From Paenarthrobacter nicotinovorans (GTDB lineage: Bacteria > Actinomycetota > Actinomycetes > Actinomycetales > Micrococcaceae): a DNA stretch of 64,000 nucleotides. Position 1 is the stretch's first letter. The number at the start of each line of letters is the position of its first letter. Positions 59,904-64,000 of the stretch are shown here, one piece after another. The notes below the pieces were generated by a model. That model was given only the letters and a program-made list of their open reading frames with translations, was not told the DNA's origin and did not search any database. The stretch spans positions 1 to 64,000 of the forward strand of contig NZ_SZVS01000009.1 in the NCBI RefSeq assembly GCF_007670255.1, in the 5' to 3' direction. The position numbers and the translations under genes were made by a program.

Positions 59904-60716
59904 TCACCGCACGCTCAGCGCCTCCGTGAGCGTGCGGCCATTGACGTAGATCTCGGCCCGCGAAGCTCCCGTGGCGGACACGACCGTGTGGATCAGCTGG
60001 GCCTGGATGCGTGGAATATCGCACACTCCGGACGGGCGCAGGGATCCACTGAGGTTCACCACCGCAGTGGAGCCATTCATGTAGCCGGACAGGAATCTCA
60101 GCGATGAACCGGCCAACGAATCGTAGAGGGCAGCGTCGCTGTCCACCGGTAGGCCTGCTTCCAGCAAGCGTCCCAGCGCCACGGACAGCGGATCGCCGGG
60201 AACCGAAACGCCGCGCACGGGAACCAGGCTGTCGTTGCAGCCGAAGCGCACGCCGCGCGCACCGCCGTCGTCGATTGCGACGTAGTAGACCGCGGGGCCG
60301 TCGGCGTCCAGCTCCGGGGCCAACATGGCCGTGGCGCTCGGCTCAGGGGCGCTGGTGCCTGGTTCCGGCGAAGGCTCGACGACGGGAACCGGCTGCGTCG
60401 CGCGCGGCCCGGCGGTGCCCGCGGAGGCAGGCGACGATGCCGTAGCAACAGTCGGGGAGGCAGGAGGCTCAGCCGGAACCGCGACCGAGGGAATGCCCGC
60501 AGCGGGGATACTCGGCGCCGCAGGGGAAGGAATCGCGGGCGATGACGCAGCAAGCGAAGGCGAGGCCGGCGAGGGCACGGAAACCGTAGGCGGGGAGTTC
60601 AGCGTCGGGAGGGGAGCGGCGTCCGGAACCGTGGTGCAGCCAGCCACCCAAGCACCCAAAGCGAGGCAGGCAGCCGCGATCGCCGTCGTGCTTTTGATTC
60701 CCCGTCCGGTACGCAT
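59904..60716 (-). CDS. GerMN-domain lipoprotein
   Basis: 270 residues from ATG 60716. The signal peptide TTAIAAACLALGAWVAGC ends at a lipobox (VAGC), so Cys27 is the lipidated residue. A long Pro/Ser/Ala-rich linker (about 30-150) leads to a GerMN domain (PVYYV-like AVYYVAIDD, DPLSVALGRLLEAGLP, AVVNLSGS, SRAEIYVNGRTL). GerMN proteins sit on the outer face of the membrane; a homologue LpqB partners MtrB, but no mtrAB is here. Function unknown. Confidence 0.82.
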   Translation of the reverse strand: MRTGRGIKSTTAIAAACLALGAWVAGCTTVPDAAPLPTLNSPPTVSVPSPASPSLAASSPAIPSPAAPSIPAAGIPSVAVPAEPPASPTVATASSPASAGTAGPRATQPVPVVEPSPEPGTSAPEPSATAMLAPELDADGPAVYYVAIDDGGARGVRFGCNDSLVPVRGVSVPGDPLSVALGRLLEAGLPVDSDAALYDSLAGSSLRFLSGYMNGSTAVVNLSGSLRPSGVCDIPRIQAQLIHTVVSATGASRAEIYVNGRTLTEALSVR

Positions 60717-60862
60717 GACAGCCCCGCGCTCCTGTCCCCGTCCACCTGTACGTCCAACGTTAGGACGGTACGGCGCCACACAACATGCCGCTACGGTGAC
60801 GGTTCGGACAAGAGTTGGTCACGCCCCAGGTGCCAGCCGCACTGAACGGAGCAGGCAGAACG

Positions 60863-60900
60863 GAAAATGCCCCCGTCCCGCGGACTGCGGGAGGGGGCAT
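60863..60900 (-). terminator. Rho-independent terminator of FMN reductase gene
   Basis: On the minus strand an ATGCCCCC/GGGGGCAT stem (about 15 bp with one mismatch, 60867-60900) is followed by TTTTCC. It ends the flavin reductase gene. Confidence 0.82.
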
Positions 60901-60915
60901 CAATCCGGTGAATGA

Positions 60916-61485
60916 CTAGGCTGCTGCTTCTTCGTCATCCTGCACGGCAGTCAGCGGCTCGAAGATGCCCTTGATCTGCTCAACGACCTCGGCGTCGTCC
61001 TTCGGGTGCAGTTCAGCAAAGCGGATCATGGAACCCGGGACGGCCAGCTTGACGTCCTCGAGGACCTTGGCACCGGCGATGCCGACGGCCTTACGGGCCT
61101 CGTCCTGGGCCCAGACGCCGCCGTACTGGCCGAAGGCGGTTCCGACGACGGCGGTCGGCTTACCGGACAGGGCGCCGGCGCCGAACGGACGGGACAGCCA
61201 GTCGATGGCGTTCTTCAGCGATGCCGGGACGGTGCCGTTGTGCTCGGGGGTGACCAGGAGGATGGTGTCGGCGGCTGAAGCTGCCTCGCGGAGGGCGGCG
61301 GCTTCGGCGGGAACCTGGCCTTCGACGTCGATGTCTTCGTTGTAGAAGGGGATGTTGCCCAGGGAGTCGTGGATCTGGACTTCTACGTTCTCCGGGGCGT
61401 TCAGCTGGATGGCTTCGGCGAGCTTCTTGTTGTGGGAATCGGCACGCAGGCTGCCGACGAGGGTGAGGACGGTGCTCTTGGACAT
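60916..61485 (-). CDS. NADPH-dependent FMN reductase
   Basis: 189 residues from ATG 61485. The flavodoxin-like fold shows VLTLVGSLRADSHNKKLAEA (phosphate loop), TPEHNGTVPASLKNAIDWLS (FMN binding) and GTAFGQYGG. It is a quinone or azo-type reductase that protects against redox compounds. It is divergent from a TetR gene with an operator-like palindrome in between. Confidence 0.9.
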   Translation of the reverse strand: MSKSTVLTLVGSLRADSHNKKLAEAIQLNAPENVEVQIHDSLGNIPFYNEDIDVEGQVPAEAAALREAASAADTILLVTPEHNGTVPASLKNAIDWLSRPFGAGALSGKPTAVVGTAFGQYGGVWAQDEARKAVGIAGAKVLEDVKLAVPGSMIRFAELHPKDDAEVVEQIKGIFEPLTAVQDDEEAAA

Positions 61486-61564
61486 GGTGTCTCCTTGTGT
61501 CGGGCCGGGCTGAGGGTATCCGGCCTGCGGTTTGTGGGGCTTTGGAGCCTTCACCGATACTAAA

Positions 61565-61578
61565 CGGACTACGGTCCG
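61565..61578. promoter_or_regulatory. TetR-type operator candidate
   Basis: CGGAC-TACG-GTCCG is a perfect 5+4+5 dyad, flanked by AAA and GTTT, 22 bp before the TetR start and 80 bp from the reductase start. This is the position expected for joint repression and autoregulation. Confidence 0.6.
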
Positions 61579-61599
61579 GTTTCTATTCCCGGGTCTATT

Positions 61600-62223
61600 A
61601 TGTTTCTTGTGAGCTTCATCCCCCTCCAGCCTGACGCGCCATTGGGGACGCCAGGGCTGCCGCATGAGCGCAGCGACGCCGCGCGGAACCGCGAGCGCCT
61701 GCTGTGCGCTGCCCGGGAACTGGTGGATGAGTTCGGTGCAGACGCGCTGACCATGGACGCCCTCGCGTGCAAAGCCAAGGTGGGCAAGGGGACAGTCTTC
61801 CGGCGCTTCGGCAGCAGGGCGGGCCTCATGATGACCCTGTTGAGCGACGCGGAGTCGGACTTCCAACGGGCCTTCATGTTCGGGCCGCCACCATTAGGTC
61901 CGGGCGCTTCGCCGAAGGATCGCCTCGTGGCATTTGGCGAGGGCCGGATCTATTTCGTGCTGGAAAACGGCGAATTGCTCAAGGCGGCCGGTGCTGCCAC
62001 CCGCAACAGATTCGATGTCCCGGCGACGAAGCTTTCGCACCGGCACATGGAAGTTCTGCTGCGGGAGGCCGGCATTGCGGATCCTTGGGTCATGGCCATG
62101 TCGCTGACCTACGCGTTGGACCCGGAACGGATCGTTGACGATGTCCGGGCGCGGGGGATTTCACCACGACGACTCACCGATTCCTGGGGCGAGCTCATCA
62201 CGAGGCTCTTGGGCGGCAAATAG
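61600..62223 (+). CDS. TetR family transcriptional regulator
   Basis: 207 residues from ATG 61600 (GTG 61609 possible). The N-terminal HTH is RNRERLLCAARELVDEFGAD then LTMDALACKAKVGKGTVFRR with FGSRAGLM. The ligand domain is helical and unassigned. It most likely represses the divergent FMN reductase gene and itself. Confidence 0.9.
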   Translation: MFLVSFIPLQPDAPLGTPGLPHERSDAARNRERLLCAARELVDEFGADALTMDALACKAKVGKGTVFRRFGSRAGLMMTLLSDAESDFQRAFMFGPPPLGPGASPKDRLVAFGEGRIYFVLENGELLKAAGAATRNRFDVPATKLSHRHMEVLLREAGIADPWVMAMSLTYALDPERIVDDVRARGISPRRLTDSWGELITRLLGGK

Positions 62224-62535
62224 CCCCGGGTCCCGCCGCCCTGGCGCCTGGCAGCGGCGCATAAGTGCCGCCGTCGTCCATTTCGTGACGCAAGCTGCAC
62301 ATAACAATCTGGCTGCAGGCCTTAAAGTGGCGTCGTCGAAGCAAAACGTGAAGCACTTATTGTGGTAGTTTCCTCTTGAATGTGACCCATGCCATATATG
62401 GCCCGGTGATCACTGAAGAGGCGCTGGGGGAGCCAAACCACCCGCTGCGCCAATTCGCAGCTGACGCCGGCCACAGCCGGGAACCGCGGAAGGACGAGCT
62501 TTGAGTTTTGCCACGATTCGGGGCAGCCACCCGAC
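62224..62535 (+). promoter_or_regulatory. 312-bp leader region of oligopeptide ABC transporter, with short ORF and hairpins
   Basis: No long gene lies here. A 40-codon frame runs from GTG 62382 (or TTG 62376) to TGA 62504, reading VTHAIYGPVITEEALGEPNH onward and ending PRKDEL. It has protein-like composition but no SD. The same stretch can fold: GCTGCG-CCAATT-CGCAGC (62444-62461) and CCGGC-CACA-GCCGG (62467-62480). The permease start at 62536 lacks a good SD. It may be a regulatory leader peptide or structured leader; neither is proven. The first 50 bp contain a TetR-side GC hairpin (GCGGC/GCCGC near 62254-62272). Confidence 0.35.
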
Positions 62536-63519
62536 ATGCTGAAATATCTGCTGAAGAGATCGGGCATCTACCTGATCATGATCTTCCTGACCACAAGCGC
62601 CGGATATTTCCTGGCAGTGTCCTCCCTCAAGCCGGCCGTCCTGGAGCAGGAAAAAATCCCGCGGCCAACGCCGGAGCAAGTCGCCGCATCGTTCCGTGGC
62701 CTCGGGCTCGACCCGGACAAGAACCCCTGGGAGCGCTACGTCGAATGGCTGGGCGGCATCGTGACCCGCTGGGACTGGGGCCGCAGCCCGAACGGCGCCT
62801 ACGTCAACGCAGAATTTGCGGACCGCGTCATGGTCTCCACCCGGCTCTTCATCGCCTCGATCATCCTGACGCTGATCATCGGCGTGGCCCTGGGTGTCTA
62901 CTCCGCAGCACGCCAGTACAAGTTCCAGGACCGCGTCATCACGTCCTACAGCTACCTGGTCCATATCCTCCCAGCGCCCATCGCCTATTTCCTGGTCCAG
63001 CTCGGCGCCATCAGCGTCAATGAGGCCGTTGGCGAGCGCATTTTCTTCGTGACAGGAATTTCGACGCCGGGAATAGACCCGGGTTGGCCGGCTTTCGTTG
63101 ACCTTGTGGCCCACTACGCCGTGCCCACCTTTGCGATGACCATCTTCGGTTGGGCGGGCTACCAGATTGCCCAGCGGCAATACCTGCTGGACAACGTCAA
63201 TGCCGACTTCGTCCGCACCGCGAGGGCCAAGGGGCTGACCCGCAACCAGGCCATCAGGAAGCACGCCCTGCGCGTCTCCTTCATTCCCGTTGCCCAGAGC
63301 ATCGCTTTCACCATCCCGGCCATCTTCACGGGCGGCTTCTTCGCCGAGGCGATCTTCGCCTGGCCGGGGATCGGCCTTTGGAGCATCCAGTCCATCGGCC
63401 TGCAGGACGTCAACGTCGCCACGGCCACCCTGGCCTACGGTTCGGTCATCTTCGCCATCGGCGCCATCCTGGCCGACTTCGCCACCACCCTGGTCGATCC
63501 GCGAGTGAGGGTCCAGTAA
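62536..63519 (+). CDS. Oligopeptide ABC transporter permease (DppB/OppB type)
   Basis: 327 residues. The N-terminal helix YLLKRSGIYLIMIFLTTSAG is followed by a periplasmic insert (about 35-95), then the core helices and the EAA loop QRQYLLDNVNADFVRTARAK with GLTRNQAIRKHALR, diagnostic of the peptide/nickel permease family. It pairs with the next permease; the binding protein and ATPases should lie downstream of the window. It may take up di- or oligopeptides or oligosaccharides. Confidence 0.9.
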   Translation: MLKYLLKRSGIYLIMIFLTTSAGYFLAVSSLKPAVLEQEKIPRPTPEQVAASFRGLGLDPDKNPWERYVEWLGGIVTRWDWGRSPNGAYVNAEFADRVMVSTRLFIASIILTLIIGVALGVYSAARQYKFQDRVITSYSYLVHILPAPIAYFLVQLGAISVNEAVGERIFFVTGISTPGIDPGWPAFVDLVAHYAVPTFAMTIFGWAGYQIAQRQYLLDNVNADFVRTARAKGLTRNQAIRKHALRVSFIPVAQSIAFTIPAIFTGGFFAEAIFAWPGIGLWSIQSIGLQDVNVATATLAYGSVIFAIGAILADFATTLVDPRVRVQ

Positions 63520-64000
63520 TGACAAACATCATTGACCCGATCGCCGAAATCGATGAGACACGGGTAGCCGACCAGGACGTCGTGATCGGCAAGTCCCGCA
63601 TCATCTTCCGTCGCTTCATGCGGAACCGGACCGCCGTCGCCGGCTTGTTCATCTTCCTGGCGCTGTTCCTGTTCTCCGTCTTCGGCGGGTTCCTGACGCC
63701 GTGGGACAAGGAGACCATCGATCCCCTCAACATCGGCATGCCACCGTCCCCGGACCACCTTCTGGGCACCACGCAGGCCGGCATCGACCTCATGGCGCTC
63801 ATAGTCGATGGAACCAGGACCTCGATCCTCATTGGCCTCATCGTGGGCGGCCTGTCCGTGCTGATCTCCGCCGTCTACGGCTGCACCATGGCGTTCTTTG
63901 GCGGCAAGGTGGATGCCACCATGCTGTTCATTCTCGAAGCACTCATCATGATGCCCGCCATCCTGGTGGTTGCCGTGGCGACCAGCGGCAGCGGAGGGCT
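63519..64000 (+). CDS. Oligopeptide ABC transporter permease (DppC/OppC type), 5' part
   Basis: ATG 63519 overlaps the preceding TAA (TAATG). The 160 visible residues contain the OppC-type N-terminal helix FMRNRTAVAGLFIFLALFLF, LTPWDKETIDPLNIGMPPSP with HLLGTTQAGIDLMALIVDGT, and the next core helices. The EAA loop and C-terminus are beyond the right edge. Confidence 0.9.
   Translation, partial: MTNIIDPIAEIDETRVADQDVVIGKSRIIFRRFMRNRTAVAGLFIFLALFLFSVFGGFLTPWDKETIDPLNIGMPPSPDHLLGTTQAGIDLMALIVDGTRTSILIGLIVGGLSVLISAVYGCTMAFFGGKVDATMLFILEALIMMPAILVVAVATSGSGG

Noticed and set aside
62404..62500. Possible ydaO (c-di-AMP) riboswitch because of GGGGGAGCCAAACC
   Set aside because: The required downstream GGGGTGAATC-like and CAGCTAACC-like segments are missing, and the stretch reads well as a short open frame.

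Overview
The window is high-GC DNA (roughly 63-65% by eye) that reads as a chromosomal segment of an Arthrobacter/Paenarthrobacter-type actinobacterium (Micrococcaceae). The main reasons are a DUF222-type HNH-family protein at the left edge, an Asp23 operon of actinobacterial type with DUF6286 and DUF2273, an extradiol dioxygenase of the Arthrobacter MndD/HpaD type, frequent GTG starts, and 1, 4 or 8 nt gene overlaps. I see no rRNA, tRNA, phage, IS element or CRISPR array.

Layout. 1-8 kb: edge of a DUF222 gene, a HAD hydrolase, a gadB / class II glutamine amidotransferase pair, a PRC-barrel/DUF2382 stress protein and a GH15 glucanase/trehalase. 8-22 kb: a dense set of envelope and stress genes. 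It includes small membrane proteins, a PknB-like kinase, a GAF histidine kinase, and an eight-gene minus-strand operon built on Asp23-domain proteins, with an ECF sigma factor inside it and a zinc-finger/Asp23 fusion translationally coupled to that sigma. DUF1206, GlsB/YeaQ and general-stress SDR genes follow. 22-30.4 kb: a homoprotocatechuate (3,4-dihydroxyphenylacetate) meta-cleavage cluster: an FAH-RraA fusion, a GntR regulator, HpaE, HpaD, HpaH and two tandem HpaI aldolases, preceded by palindromic operator-like sites. 31.5-40 kb: an aminotransferase plus RraA-type aldolase, a small orphan gene in an AT-rich pocket, then a LysR regulator divergent from pxpABC (5-oxoprolinase), an MHS transporter and an SDR. 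40-46 kb: housekeeping and enzymes (thioesterase, GNAT, phosphatase, purB), a WXG100-like/lipase pair, and a holin-like membrane protein. 46-51.7 kb: hisC-type aminotransferase and a branched-chain 2-oxoacid dehydrogenase operon (bkdA-bkdB-bkdC). 51.7-64 kb: a cytosine-deaminase-like amidohydrolase divergent from an APC permease, a universal stress protein with a MocR-like aminotransferase, a PEP mutase/isocitrate lyase family enzyme, an uncharacterised soluble + membrane gene pair, a GerMN lipoprotein, an FMN reductase with a divergent TetR, and the start of an oligopeptide ABC transporter running off the right edge.

How the parts work together. The hpa cluster should convert homoprotocatechuate to pyruvate and succinate semialdehyde under GntR control. 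The bkd operon oxidises branched-chain 2-oxoacids. PxpABC recycles 5-oxoproline to glutamate. The most distinctive part is the Asp23 operon: the protein coupled to the ECF sigma factor carries the HX3CX2C signature of zinc-binding anti-sigma factors fused to an Asp23 domain, which suggests an envelope-sensing switch. Other points of note are a shared motif near three stress genes, two apparent AUC initiation codons, period-19 tandem repeats in two convergent gaps, and several perfect palindromes at promoters. Starts were chosen from family N-termini and Shine-Dalgarno (SD) spacing and are uncertain where stated.
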